This document shows, one piece after another, positions 10,597 to 22,710 of a stretch of DNA of 64,000 nt. Every line of letters begins with the position of its first letter. Position 1 is the first letter of the stretch. This DNA is from Ophioderma brevispina (Eukaryota > Echinodermata > Ophiuroidea > Amphilepidida > Ophiodermatidae), in assembly GCA_023653785.1 (NCBI GenBank), contig JAMKCH010012660.1, positions 20,147-84,146 on the forward strand, in the 5' to 3' direction. Under the pieces are notes generated by a model, which did not search any database, was not told the origin of the DNA, and worked only from the letters and a program-made list of their open reading frames with translations. The position numbers and the translations under genes were made by a program.

Positions 10597-13093
10597 TGTT
10601 AAGATTTGCAAGTATAAAAAGATGCGTTTTACAAATTCATAACAACTTGGACATAAACATGAATTTTTCACATAAAAATTCTGAAGTAGAAAAAGATGTT
10701 TTTTACAGTTCACAAAATATTGGACATAGACATGACTGCTTCTTTTAAAGAAAGGTACAAAAATGTAACCTTTTTTTGAGACACCTTCTAATATGGAATA
10801 TTGTATTCTGTCAAAACTTGGAAATTGACTCTCAAAAGCACAAAAATGTTGTACATTACAGGGTCTACTGTTTATGCTGTAATTTTCCAAGGGTTTTATT
10901 TTTAACAATACTCAAGATGTACTATAATCTGTGAAATAAATAACTTCAAAATTTTTCAAAACTTGAATATCACACATAATTCTGTATGTGAAAATACCAG
11001 CATATACAGTAGTTCATTTTAGAGCTCAGGTTACATTTTGACTTTGCTAATTTAATGGATTTGATGAAAACAAGTTTATTCATATTAGCTGCCATTTTAT
11101 TGTCATTTAGCACAGTTTACTTTATGTTGGTAAATTTGGTCAATCTCAAAACTGCGATGTATGTTTTTAAAAAGTTGACAATTTACATGTTTTTTGTTTT
11201 ATTTTTTTTAATACATGCAGCTGCTGTGATCTCAGAATAGCATAACAAAATCTAAACTACCAATAAACATGTACAGGCAAAGCCTGATATAGTGTTTCAT
11301 ATTTTTTCAGTGCTGCAGAGTTCTTTTTCCAAAAGTTTTAATTGAGTTTGTTATTTGGATGTATAAGAATTCATGTGTAGTACACAAGCCCCATAGAATA
11401 TTTTGTGTAAACCAAACAGGAAGGGATATGGTAACCACATGTGTTTTTCTTGATTTCTCTTTTAAAATATGAATTCGAACTAACAGCCTGTTCGTAAGAA
11501 CTTGGACTGTAAAGTCATGTCATTCTTTTTAGACGAACTTGTTTAAATAAACTTGTTTTAAAGTAGGGTTAGTTGTAGTTGGTCCTCCAAGTCAACACTA
11601 AGGAGGAATGTGATTCTGTTTTCCAGTGGATGAACTCCCGTGAAAAATGAACTTGCTTTAAAGTGGGGTTAGTTGTAGTTGATCCTTCAAGTCAATACAT
11701 ATAGGAATGTGATTTTGTTTTCCACTGGTTTGTTGAATTATAATGGCCAGTATCTCAAAATGGAACCGTCATATGCCAACATCACAGCCCAGTTTGTGGT
11801 GGATGGTCAAGTTTGATGGAGTGAACCAAATTGTGAATATCAAAATGGGACCAAGCTTAGGTATTTATTTATTTTTAAGGAAACTAATCCAAAGGTGACT
11901 CAATCCAAATATATCGTCGCCCACAACACATACCGTCTTATTTTACTAAACATGTTTTCTGAGAAAATCGTGATCAAAATCTACCACAACGTTTCATGTC
12001 TATATTATATTATCTTATTAGCTGACCAAGTTATAAAATCTATTACTTAGAAATAAAAAATAATACATATTGCAAAATATGACACATATTACGCAGTTAT
12101 TTTTCAATGCGCATAAAATAGATTACTATGTGAAAAAAATTGTTTATGAAAGAAAGATAGAAATACGTCAAATAGATCTGTATGCGAAACAGTTTATTTT
12201 GGGATCGTCAAAATAGAACGCTATATCAAACATGTAAATGAATGGCGATTTTAAAATATGATAGTACGTGAAATATGGATATGATTTTGAGGAAAAGACA
12301 AATCTATAATTATTAGACAACGTCACACTTTGAAACTTGTGGATCACTAGAACTCAATGAACTAAGTAATTAGGCGAAATTTCGAAAAAAAACCTCAAAA
12401 ATGTGAAGTACGACAGTATGTGATGCGGGCGATGATATACCAAACTCTTCACTTTCAGACATGAAAGACAATTGTTTATTTTAATTATGTATTTTCACAA
12501 CAGAAAAAAATGACTTTGCTATTTCTTGTAGTATTTCCTTCAATGCTGATAGCATCCTTAATTTTTTTTTTTTAATTTATAGTATGTTTTATTTTTCTGG
12601 AACTCGGTAGTTATTAACAGATTGCAGTTTTGAAGGGGCTGGGAACCTTTGGATGTGTTTCTGTAATATTCTGTATCTTGCATGTACATTTAGTTTTTAA
12701 TGTAACCAAACTGGTTAAGATTTAAATAATACTCTGCAGCCTGAATTTGGCAAATGATGTACCTCCAAATGAATATAAAAGGTGCACTTTGCTAGATTAG
12801 GGCTGCTTGTATGATTGTCAAATACACTATTTTTATACTTCTTAGCTTCTAGCAGTAATATTTAATAATATATTAAACACATGTTGGCTATATGGTGTCC
12901 TGGAGTTACACTTGGCATGTCATGCATTGCTTTGCCTTTTTGTTATGAATAACAATGGAATATTCTTGAGCAGAGGAATGGAAAAAAAATCTATATGAAA
13001 TTAACATCGATAAAGGCATCTTCAGCAGATGTCAAAGACTTCCAAGGAAGAAAACTTGTTAAAACTTAAGATGAACAACACATGCATCAAAAT
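10597..13093. other. Long AT-rich non-coding stretch
   Basis: No gene is recognised. At 11551-11628 and 11651-11728 there are two direct copies of a ~78-bp block (AAAGTNGGGTTAGTTGTAGTTG through TTTTCCA-TGG), 100 bp apart. The rest is unstructured by eye. Confidence 0.4.
11551..11728. repeat. Two direct copies of a ~78-bp block, period 100 bp
   Basis: Both copies share ACTTG-TTTAAAGT, GGGTTAGTTGTAGTTG, TCCAAGTCAA- and GGAATGTGATT-TGTTTTCCA segments, at roughly 90% identity by eye. Confidence 0.75.
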
Positions 13094-13234
13094 CACCTGC
13101 CATTGTATCGAAATAGCCTGTCAGTGTTTCAAAGTAGCCCGCCAGTGTTTCTTTAATAGCCTGCCAGTGTTTCTGAATAGCCTGCCAATGTACCAAGATA
13201 GCCTGCCAATGTAGTACCAAGATAGCCTGCCAAT
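13094..13234. repeat. Minisatellite, about 7 units of 21-27 bp
   Basis: The unit AATAGCCTGCCAGTGTTTC(T) repeats, changing to AGATAGCCTGCCAATGTACC in the right half. Open frames across it on both strands are repeat artefacts. Confidence 0.9.
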
Positions 13235-13870
13235 GGAGACCATTCCTAAAAGTACCAAATGCCATTGGGAGTGTTGCATTGGTGATTATTATCACTCAAA
13301 GGAATTTTACATTTTTGTTTGTAGTCAGATGTTGTTGTGCAAGTAAAAAAACGTATCTGCATTAGCTATTTTATTTCTTGTATATAGATACGATGTATAA
13401 TATATCTGCAACTGTTGTCAAATTTTGTTAGTTTTGAGATGTTTCCTTGAGTGATCCTAAACCTTATGAAAGAAAAGGGTGGTTGTATGCAACCTCCCTT
13501 AAGGGTTTTCACATCGCAAAAAGTGCTCAAGTCAGCTACCAAAGGCTCCTGGTGATAGTTGGACCATTCTTAGCACTCATTATCATACAAATTAGGACAA
13601 TTCCCCCTTTTCTGGGAGTAGGATAGTCTAAGTTGGAGGGGTTAGTGAAACTGAAGATTTATTTTTCACTCATGTGGGAAAAACAGTGGATATATGCTTG
13701 AAACTCCTATATGTCAGATTAGCTGTTTCCTCTCATATTCACCAGATATTCTGGCAAAATCCTGTGTTTATACAGTACACGTTTTGGTTTAAAATGAAAA
13801 ATTGGCCTAATCTGGTGAATTAAAGATATCTGGAGCCACTGATATAACACTTGGCGTGCTAAGCACTTAA

Positions 13871-14025
13871 CCACATGAGAACTGTGTGTTGATTGGCTAA
13901 AATGAATGCAAACTCATTTATTGAGCCAATCAGAATTAAGAAATTACTGAAAAAGATTTTTTTCTAAAGAAAATTTTAGAAGAGCTATGTACATGTATTT
14001 GTAAGAAAGATGAGTTCCCATGTGG
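13871..14025. mobile_element. TTAA-flanked MITE with CCACATG ends (piggyBac-like)
   Basis: Left end CCACATGAGAACT; right end, read inward, CCACATGGGAACT. The flanks are TTAA at 13867-13870 and 14026-14029. Length is 155 bp. Ends starting CC next to TTAA fit piggyBac, unlike the AG-starting ends of the other TTAA elements here. An internal inverted pair TGATTGGCT / AGCCAATCA forms a second hairpin. Confidence 0.85.
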
Positions 14026-14418
14026 TTAACTGAAGTGACAAAACACAGCTATTGCCATTAACACAACCACCTTGCACTGACGCAACAATATAAGGTACCA
14101 GAAAGACCGACGTGTGTAAAACTTTGTAATTCGTGTAAATGTTCAAATCTTGTTCATAATAGGAAATTGTGGAAATCCTGTCTATTTGAACTAGAACTTG
14201 ACATTTACAGGAATGATAAAACTGTTAATGCACATTTACTTTTGTGGTGAATTTTCCATAGGTTATAGTTTTCTGATGAACTTTGCATACGATACCATTT
14301 TACTTTTACAGTGATAGGTGTTTTTTAGAAAATTTGCAAACAAAAGGCTATTTGTGTATCCTTAAAATGTTATGTCATGCTATGTCATCACTTTTAATGG
14401 GTAGAAACCATGTGTTAA

Positions 14419-14766
14419 AGGTGCAATGAGAGATTTCACATTTCGGGTGTTCCTAAAGATGTTGAAAGCCCTGATTTAAGCACTGATGTAAAGCTTTCCA
14501 TAAAAAAAATTCCCAATCTGAAAGGATTAGGCCGAGATTTTTTCTTTGTTACAAAAATTGTGAAAGTCTGATTTCGTATTAGAACAAATACGGAATTCAG
14601 ATTATGTTTTAAATTGAAATATAAGCTATTCAAAATCCCCTTTTGTTTTCACTTTTAAGACATTTCTTTAGCCAAGTAAAAGGTAAGAGATGCATTGAGT
14701 GTCTAATCTTTATGAAATCACTACAAATGATGCGATATTTGGATGCCTTGATCTCTTGTTGTACCT
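14419..14766. mobile_element. TTAA-flanked MITE, family 3, copy in duplication unit 1
   Basis: Ends AGGTGCAATGAGAGAT (left) and AGGTACAACAAGAGAT (right, read inward), with TTAA at 14415-14418 and 14767-14770. Same family as the element at 41184-41533, with shared interior such as AATCTGAAAGGATTA and TACAAAAATTGTGAAA. Open frames inside are not conserved with the 41-kb copy, so I regard it as non-coding. Confidence 0.9.
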
Positions 14767-14770
14767 TTAA

Positions 14771-14946
14771 AGGGACGTTCAGAGACTCAGTGGTGATCAT
14801 AATCTCTTCTGTTTTGCTCCTACTTCTAGAGGACCACAAAACAAACCTATGTGGAAAATTCCAATTGCTTATAACACCGTTTTGATTTTACGAGTATTTT
14901 AGTATATTTCGGTTCCCATAGGCCATTTTGTTCATATGATTGTCCA
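14771..14946. mobile_element. TTAA-flanked MITE, family 4, left part only
   Basis: Starts AGGGACGTTCAGAGACT directly after the TTAA at 14767-14770, which is also the right target duplication of the preceding MITE. It is cut at 14946 by the tandem-duplication breakpoint. The complete version is at 15472-15800. Confidence 0.8.
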
Positions 14947-15121
14947 GTGGTGAATTTTCCATAGGTTATAGTTTTCTGATGAACTTTGCATACGATACCA
15001 TTTTACTTTTACAGTGATAGGTGTTTTTTAGAAAATTTGCAAACAAAAGGCTATTTGTGTATCCTTAAAATGTTATGTCATGCTATGTCATCACTTTTAA
15101 TGGGTAGAAACCATGTGTTAA

Positions 15122-15467
15122 AGGTGCAATGAGAGATTTCACATTTCGGGTGTTCCTAAAGATGTTAAAAGCCCTGATTTAAGCACTGATGTAAAGCTTT
15201 CCATAAAAAAAATTCCCAATCTGAAAGGATTAGGCCGAGATTTTTTCTTTGTTACAAAAATTGTGAAAGTCTGATTTCGTATTAGAACAAATACGGAATT
15301 CAGATTGTTTTAAATTGAAATATAAGCTATTCAAAATCCCCTTTTGTTTTCACTTTTAAGACATTTCTTTAGCCAAGTAAAAGGTAAGAGATGCATTGAG
15401 TGTCTAATCTTTATGAAATCACTACAAATGATGCGATATTTAGATGCCTTGATCTCTTGTTGTACCT
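15122..15467. mobile_element. TTAA-flanked MITE, family 3, copy in duplication unit 2
   Basis: Duplicate of the element at 14419-14766, with TTAA at 15118-15121 and 15468-15471. Almost identical to copy 1. Confidence 0.9.
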
Positions 15468-15471
15468 TTAA

Positions 15472-15800
15472 AGGGACGTTCAGAGACTCAGTGGTGATCA
15501 TAACCTCTGTTTTGCTCCTACTTCTAGAGGACCACAAAACAAACCTATGTGGAAAATTCCAATTGCTTATAACACTGTTTTGATTTTACGAGTATTTTAG
15601 TATATTTCGGTTCCCATAGGCCATTTTGTTCATATGATTGTCCAGTTAGTAATTTAATGCAAAAATATGCTCTAGTTTTATAATAAAAAGGTTATTGCCT
15701 TATTTGTTTGGGGTAAATTTGGAGGTAGTCTTTGTCTACATGCACTCTGACTTTGTCATAAAATGAGGGTGCCCTTCCCACAAAATCTCTGAATGTCCCT
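15472..15800. mobile_element. TTAA-flanked MITE, family 4, complete
   Basis: Left end AGGGACGTTCAGAGACT; right end, read inward, AGGGACATTCAGAGATT. Left TTAA at 15468-15471, shared with the preceding MITE. The right flank is TTAC followed by TTAA at 15805-15808, so the right target copy has one substitution. Length is 329 bp, non-coding. Confidence 0.8.
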
Positions 15801-15998
15801 TTACTTAAAGCATGCATACATTTAATAATTTTAAATGTTAATTATTTTAATATTGAAATGTGTTTATTTTTCTTTATTAGGTATTTATGTATTATCCTAT
15901 TACACTAATAAAACAGTGAATAATTAGAAGTATGTTGTAAATGTGGTTATTTTTAGGTTACAAATAGGAAATACCAGATATTGTGGAAAATGAATTAA

Positions 15999-16385
15999 AG
16001 GCACTCTCAGTGATTTGCTAAATCAGAAAATCCAAAAAATTATCAAAAATCAGATGTTTGCCTTTTTATAGCAAGTATATGTATCCTACCATTCTCTGCA
16101 AGTGATAAGTCTAAATTAAAGCAACCTAATAAGGACAAAATTGCATACAGAATACTGAAAAAAAGTATTTCAGTCATTACTCTTCGTCCGGACACTTACT
16201 ACAAATCTACAATGCGTAATTGAATGGGGATTTATACCTTTGAGTATTGCAGTTGTCTTCCTTTTCTGTCATTTTTTTCAGTTGGAAAATATACCATAAA
16301 GTCCTACAGACCTATACTTCATTTTTAAGCTATTCCTGCAAATTTCAATTTTTTTGATCTTTTGTATGAAACACTGATAGTGTCT
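15999..16385. mobile_element. TTAA-flanked MITE, family 5
   Basis: Ends AGGCACTCTCAGTG (left) and AGACACTATCAGTG (right, read inward), with TTAA at 15995-15998 and 16386-16389. Length is 387 bp, non-coding. A single end of the same type starts at 61424. Confidence 0.85.
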
Positions 16386-17993
16386 TTAAGTTTTAGAGCT
16401 TTGTTTTTTGAAGAATTGATGAATATTCTCCAAAATTAACAAATTCCTTTATTCAAATTCACAATATGTAGCCTTCCCCCACCCCCAAATTATATGGCAT
16501 TTTTACATCATCTGTACACTAAAAGGTGCGCGACCCGATCATGGCCCAACTCCCTTGCATGGAAGCCTATCACCAAAACATCTGAAACTTCGACCCAGCA
16601 GCGCAGTTTGGATAGTTGAAGCAAAATGTGTACTAAATTGGCCCATAAGGCCAAAAAAAATTTGTTGTGTTGCCCTCCGCGACCGACTGAAAATCTCGGG
16701 TCGGTGTGTTTTTGTTTTTTGTTTAGTCTTGAGTTTGTCGATTTTACCTGTTTTCCGGTTGATAAATGTGTAACAAAGCCAACCAAACGGAAAATCACAA
16801 GGAGTAGCTCGGATTTAACTCCTTGCACGGGCCAGGGATGTGAGTGGCCATGTTTAAAAAAATGCAGAAAATCGGGGGAACTTTCCGTCTACAGAGCAAT
16901 CTTAGTCCTACCTGTCAGTGAGGGTTTCCGAATTAGACAGACATGCGGCATTTTCGCTACCACATCATTTTGATGAGGGGGGATGGTCAATACGATCACC
17001 CCCCCCCCCCATGTTGATGCCTGTTCATGTGTTTTTGACCAAAAATAACCTCATATTTTACCATAATAGTTTAAAAATGGTAAATTTCCGTTCGCGCGTG
17101 CATTTTGTTCTAATTACAATTACATTTAACGATATTAGCTTTCAAATGGCAAAAATGTTAGCGCGCTTTGCGCGCACATGTGCTAGTAATGGATCTTTTC
17201 AGCAAACCCCATTTCATTCATAAATTTTCATCAACCCCATCCCCCCAATGTCAAAAAGAATTTACGCCACTGGAACTGTTTGTCGCTAATCACCTAATGG
17301 ACATTTTAAACGAAAGCAAAAGCTTCCATGACCCCTAGCTACCTAATGGTGTATCCCCAGGCACCCAAGTAAAACAGCAGGAACTCCAGCCGCCTTCTCA
17401 AGTACAAGCATATGAAGAAAGAGACGGGGCTGTGAAATTCCTAAACTGTTTGATTCTATCCTGGAAATACAACAAGCTTAGGACGGCACCAGCGTCAGGA
17501 TAGAAGAGATCGTCAGACAGAATTCAGCTTCCACCGCTGAGAGAGGTGATTGGTATAACCGAAATAATTCGGCCCAAAATGTGAGTGTTGATGACAGTTT
17601 TAAATAATTCGTTGATTAATACCAACACGTATAAGAACATCATTCGCAAGCATATGGATGTTTTAACTGTAGACAACAGCCCCCGAGCACTCACAAGAAA
17701 TGAAGTTGGAAATAATTACGCCTAGCCCTCGTCCGCCCAGCCATGTTCATGTTTTCTATTTCGCTCAAAAGTGATCAAATGAGTTCCACTGTACCAATCA
17801 ACAGATTTATATCCGGGTTAAAATATCAGATCCAACCAACCACAGCAAAACTAACAACGGAAAGGCCACCATTCAAATAATAAGTTGTGATATGTATCAT
17901 AACTAGAAGTAGTCTCATTTATCTCGGACCTTGATGGCTTCCAGAGTAGAACAATGAGGACTATTGATAAACCATTGGAACAAATGCGTTTAA
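16386..17993. other. Mixed non-coding stretch
   Basis: About 16520-16960 is GC-richer and holds a small hairpin (GCGACCGAC...GTCGGTG). About 16970-17275 ends in TTTACGCCACTGG, resembling the right end of a hAT MITE without a matching left end. Around 17360-17560 there is a GC-richer segment of unknown nature. No gene is recognised. Confidence 0.35.
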
Positions 17994-18140
17994 AGGGGGG
18001 CTTCAGTAACAGGACCCCATCTGACACACTATGAATTCGGAAACTTACGGAATAAACCTGTGCTTATTTGGCGAAGGGTTTCCGAATTCATGTGTGTAAA
18101 AAAAAAGTGTGTCAGATGGGTCAGTTAAGGAAACTTCCCT
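17994..18140. mobile_element. Foldback miniature element
   Basis: Left arm GGACCCCATCTGACACAC then GAATTCGGAAAC; right arm GTTTCCGAATTCATGTGTG then GTGTGTCAGATGGG. Outer ends are AGGGGGGCTTC and, read inward, AGGGAAGTTTC. The left flank is TTAA (17990-17993), but the right flank is ACAT, so the target site is uncertain. The loop is about 30 bp and non-coding. Confidence 0.75.
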
Positions 18141-19494
18141 ACATGAAGCATATTTGATTGAATAATACAAATTCAAATGAGAAAAAAAGTAACGCTAATA
18201 ATACGTTTTGCATTATGAACATCATTGAAAGACGAGCGAATGTTGGGATCTCTTCCGTACGGTAAAAATATACATTTACCTTTGGCAGAATTTTAGCATG
18301 CTGTTTTTATTTCAGACGATCTTAGCCTAAACTAGCTTTATGCTGTACTTGCGAGTACACTGAATGAGTTGTTCACACAGTGCTAGTTGTTCTATTGTTA
18401 ACACCAGTAGGCATCTTGTTGATCTGCCCGCCCTCGTCTACATTGTCTCCACCTTTCTATTCGATTTTTGTTGCTTCTCCTCCCCCCTTCATACAGCTGG
18501 TCTCTTTCCAGTCCAAACTACATATAATTCTCACTCTACTATTCATTACCGTTGCTCTAAACCCTCCCCGTTAGCCTCTAGACCAATAACAAAACGAAAA
18601 CAGCTTATGATTAAGGATACACATGGTAGCAGAATTTGGCAAGAGTCCTTATTGTGACCCACTTTGAAGTTCTATTTTTGGCCGTAGGGTTTAGGAATTT
18701 GGTAGTAAGGCATTAATAAACAATGATTCTGTAGAATTTAAAGGGGGCCAAACAAATGGCACTCTTTACCAGGATTTTCAATTTTGCAAACACCCGTAGG
18801 TATACATCTAGAGTCATATTAAACTTTTCGTTTTTTCAATATGTTAGAATGATTATATTTATATCTGGCATGTACTTTTCAAACGACGTGGTGCACTTAG
18901 AGACAAAAATAAACTCTAAAAATTCCAGGAAATTACTATTCTACCAAAATAGACTATTGTGACATCCAATACTATGCATTTTCTTTTCTGCCCTGATTCA
19001 CTTGATTTGCTTGTAGCAACAACCAATTTAACGAGCTCACTTCGAACAGTAAGGAATAGATTGGACACTTGACTGTGAATATCTGGCATTATAACATTCC
19101 ACAGAAAACAAATCGGTATTATTCCAGGCTGGGTCTTGCTTCTGGAGGTTTCTTGACAAAAACTGGGATGGCATATGTTCTGGTTGATTGTCTTCATTTC
19201 ATCAAGTCCGTAAATTTGACGTACTTGGAGATCTTACTGTTGCTTTATGAATTGGTGGTGTTGGTGGTTGATCGCCATCTGGGGAGGGGAGGAACTTCCA
19301 GATACTTTTAGCGACACGACGGTGTTCTTACTGGGGCCTTCGGTTTGTAAAACGGCTTTGCCATGATATTTCGTTCTGTCATTGGTGTAATCTATAAAGC
19401 TGTCTAACACTTCTTCCGCCTTTTCTATGTCTTTCTTTACCTAGAGAAATATGAATCAAAGAAAGCATACTATGAAGTTTCTCTCAACATTCAT
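18141..19494. other. Non-coding stretch
   Basis: No gene or repeat recognised. Short open frames around 18364-18657 and 18916-19311 show no familiar motif. Confidence 0.35.
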
Positions 19495-20345
19495 ATAGTA
19501 TACCGTTGATTATGTCATATATTTCGATCCCGTGGAGTTTGTTTCGCCAAAATGATTTTATGCTAATTGTCAATTTTGGGGTGTGAATTTCAAAAAAGTT
19601 AAGGTGCATTTTGTTTCAATGATGCTTCAGTTGATATTTTGAATTTTCAAATGGCCACCATTTTTCATGATTTGTCCTATATCTCGCCTATGTGAGCACA
19701 CTTAGAGGGGTAAAAATGGTGGCATACCCATGTGCGTGATACGGGAGGATTCCAGTGAAAGCATTATTGGCTTGCAAACTGATTTGGTTCGGCAGCATCT
19801 GAATTTCAAAATGGCCGCCAATTTTCAAATATTGTCCGATCTCGGCTTATTGGGAAAACTTAGAATAGTTTAAAAATGTGGCATCGCCAATGTGTGTTTA
19901 CCGGGATTCCAATAAAAGCATTGCCTCACTTGTCACTAATTTGGGGTGGCCGCCATCTGGAATTTCCAATGGCTTTCTTTTTTCAATTATATTGATGTAC
20001 AAGTTGTCCATATCTTGGCTTGTGCGTAAAGTAGAAAAGTGAAAGTTGTGGCAATTCCCATGTTTGTGATACCACCAGGGATCATTAAAATCATTTCCAC
20101 TTATTGTATCTAATTGTTTGTCGCCATCGTGAATTTCAAATTGGTCGCCATTTTCAATTACATGTTGTCCATACGGGAAAACCGCTGATGTTTCTAATAC
20201 GATAAGCCTTATTAGCTCATCATAATGGAACTCTATCGTTAACCCCCTGCGTCGGCCTTGGTATTTAGGGGCGGGATAATTGTAGGCATATGGCATTGTG
20301 TCTTGAAATGGGGCCTGTCTAGAATGGAAAGCCATTTCAGATTTT

Positions 20346-20840
20346 AGTTACATCTGATATTCAGGGAGAGTAAAAAAAAACTTGACCTGATTGTGTCCGC
20401 CATTTTGAATATTTAAATAATCTATCTAACATATGTGGCCAATCTGCGGCATGCTTATTGCATTATCCTGAAATTTGCTGCAAAGATTCATTCAATCGGT
20501 TAAGTCTAGGCCGAAGCTACAGTCTTTCGAATCAAGACTCTGCAGTGAAGAAAATAGCCTGAGTTTCTTCTGGACACTGAATTCCTTCGCTGAACGCATT
20601 CATTTCAATGCGAATCAGGGATGGACAGAGCATGAAAACGACTACTGTTCAAAAGAATGTAGCTCGGTCTTAACATAAACCGATTTGGGAATGATCTTGG
20701 GCAGTAAATTAAAGATAATTGAACCAGCTTTCAGATGATAATTCAAAATGTTATATATAATTACTTAAAAATTCAAAATGGCGGACACAATCTGCGGTCA
20801 AGTTTTTTTCGATACTTCACCCTGATATTTTTAATAATTA
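20346..20840. repeat. Inverted pair around ~330 bp
   Basis: TGATATTCAGGG...ACTTGACC...TGTGTCCGCCATTTTGAAT at 20351-20413 pairs with ATTCAAAATGGCGGACACA...GGTCAAGTTTTTTTCG...CCCTGATATT at 20770-20829. It lies at the inner edge of the left arm of the large element and may be a separate insertion. Confidence 0.7.
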
Positions 20841-21979
20841 GAGTATTAAAGATTGATACGGCCAAGTAAGCAATTATTTAAAGCCAAAAGTTATCTTAGT
20901 TTGATCAGACTTCAATAATTTATTAGAGACAAAATTACTGACTAATTAAGTAGGTAAAGGAAGGCCAAGGGGTGGAGTATTTGGGAACGGAGATTGCGAC
21001 AGGGTATCATGTAAAATTAGGGAGAAACTAACACGGTCTTCTTATTACTTGTTTTGCGTACTTCATGGCTTTCGATCTACTTTTCGCGTAAATCAAAGTT
21101 TTTGATCTACTTTTTCTGTGTACGCAAGCAACAGGTTTGAGTCTACGATTAAATTTATCCGGGATATCATCAGTGACCAGCATGGTAACCAGATTGGGTA
21201 AGGAGACCTCAACTGATTATACTGCCCTATACAGGTTTTGCTCACTCAGGATATCCACTTCTTGCGGTCAGGTCCTCATCACAAAACTGTCAACTCGTTG
21301 ATCTTTATTGTACGAAAGAGCAAAAGGCAATGAAAAATGGGTTTGAGAGTTGGTAAGCTCAATTCTTGTTTTGCTTCACTTATTGCTAACGCAAATATCT
21401 TCATCCATAGACCATTGAAGCATGGTCCATGATTCACATTCAACAATCCATTCAAATCTTTACTGGAAAATGGTTTAAGCGTGGCTTTGTAGAGTACCAT
21501 TTAACCAATATCATGGCCTGCTATGACCTCCTCTTGGAAGCATTCTTGCAGCTAGAAAAATTTGGATTCCCATGATCATGAAAATGTCACTAACTCTGCA
21601 AGAAGATATGGGGGTCTTTGAAGAGGTAAAGTCCAATATTCAGAGAACCAGTTCCGACATGAACGTGGTCAAGGACCGTACTGAGTTCAATAAGCATTGA
21701 TGGTACAGAGTCTACTTCATGTTGATTCAAGGAAAGTAGACAGGGAGAGTGGGAGCTACAACCGGGGGGGGGGGGGCAATCACAAATAAATGGATATGGG
21801 TATAAGGGGAATCACACCACTAAACTAAACTAGGTTTAGCAGATGACGTCAGTGCAGAGACAGTGTTGGCGTCACGGAAACTGACCCGTTGCTCAATGAA
21901 GAGTCACAAAATGTTGATGAGTGTGTCCTTTAAATAAAAGTTGAAATTATCATAAGGTGTGGACTAGGAACAAACCATT

Positions 21980-22710
21980 TGGGTGGTTAAAGATTTGTGC
22001 CATTTTGTATAATTTTGAGGGTTTGGGGAAAATGTGACAATTTTAAAAAATCAAAAAACACAAAAACACAAACAGACAAAAAATAAAAAAAATGCAAATC
22101 TTTCGATGCTCTGTAGCTAAAAAAATCAGCCTTCATCATATGACTTTTATTTTGTTGAATAGAGGTATGGTGTGGACTAATTCTTCCAAAAAACAAAACA
22201 GTTTTGAAGAGAGTAGTAACCAGTCGCTTATAGCTGAGAAGGAACTCGACGTTTTGGTGTGAGAGGAGGTCATTTTGTACACCAGTCTATGGGGAATATT
22301 TAGTGGGTGATTCATAAAGGTGCGCTTCAAACACCAGGGGCATTCGGAGGACGAGGGACTAAAAAAATAGGAGTCTTTGGTGAGAGACAGCCAAATTTTT
22401 TTTTTTTTACAATTTGCAAAATTTTCAAAAAACAAAAAAACACGCGTTTTTTTTTAATTTAAAAAAAATTCACCCACAATAGGGTCTTTGTGTGACAAAT
22501 TTTCAACATTTCCCCCCAAATGGGGTCTTGGGTGCAGTTTGTGTAAAATTAAAAAAAAAAAAATATGGGATCTGGGGGTTCTTAACAGACTTACATGCAT
22601 GTCACCTTCAAGATAAAATATTTCATAATATAATTAAAAAAAATCTGTTTCTGTTATCCCCATGTCACTCTTCTCCTCAGATGGCATTTTCTAACCCCAA
22701 ATGACAAGAG
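21980..22710. repeat. A/T- and homopolymer-rich low-complexity stretch
   Basis: Long A and T runs alternate with GGGGTCTTTGGTG / GGGTCTTGGGTG motifs spaced irregularly. It is inside the large element and non-coding. Confidence 0.5.

Larger units (their letters stand above)
14244..15644. repeat. 703-bp direct tandem duplication
   Basis: Copy 1 is 14244-14946 and copy 2 is 14947-15644. They are nearly identical; I see only a few differences, such as an AT loss near 15307 and a TCT loss near 15504. The junction is tgtcca|gtggtg with about 2 bp of overlap to the ancestral right flank (tgtccagtta). Each copy contains a whole TTAA MITE and the left part of a second one. High identity means it is recent, or an assembly duplication. 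Confidence 0.95.

Noticed and set aside
13029..13295. Frames with repeated HWQAI or SLPV motifs
   Set aside because: Translation of the 21-27 bp minisatellite.
14630..15583. Duplicated 68-80 residue frames on both strands
   Set aside because: They lie in non-coding TTAA MITEs; their identity comes from the 703-bp duplication, and the 41-kb copy of the MITE does not keep the frame.
16916..17272. hAT MITE ending TTTACGCCACTG
   Set aside because: Only the right end is convincing; the left candidate CAGTGAGGG does not match and no 8-bp duplication flanks the pair.
19898..20335. 145-residue open frame on the minus strand
   Set aside because: It runs across the ~165-bp GGCCGCCATTTTG repeat units of an inverted arm; its matches are unit-to-unit, not protein-like.
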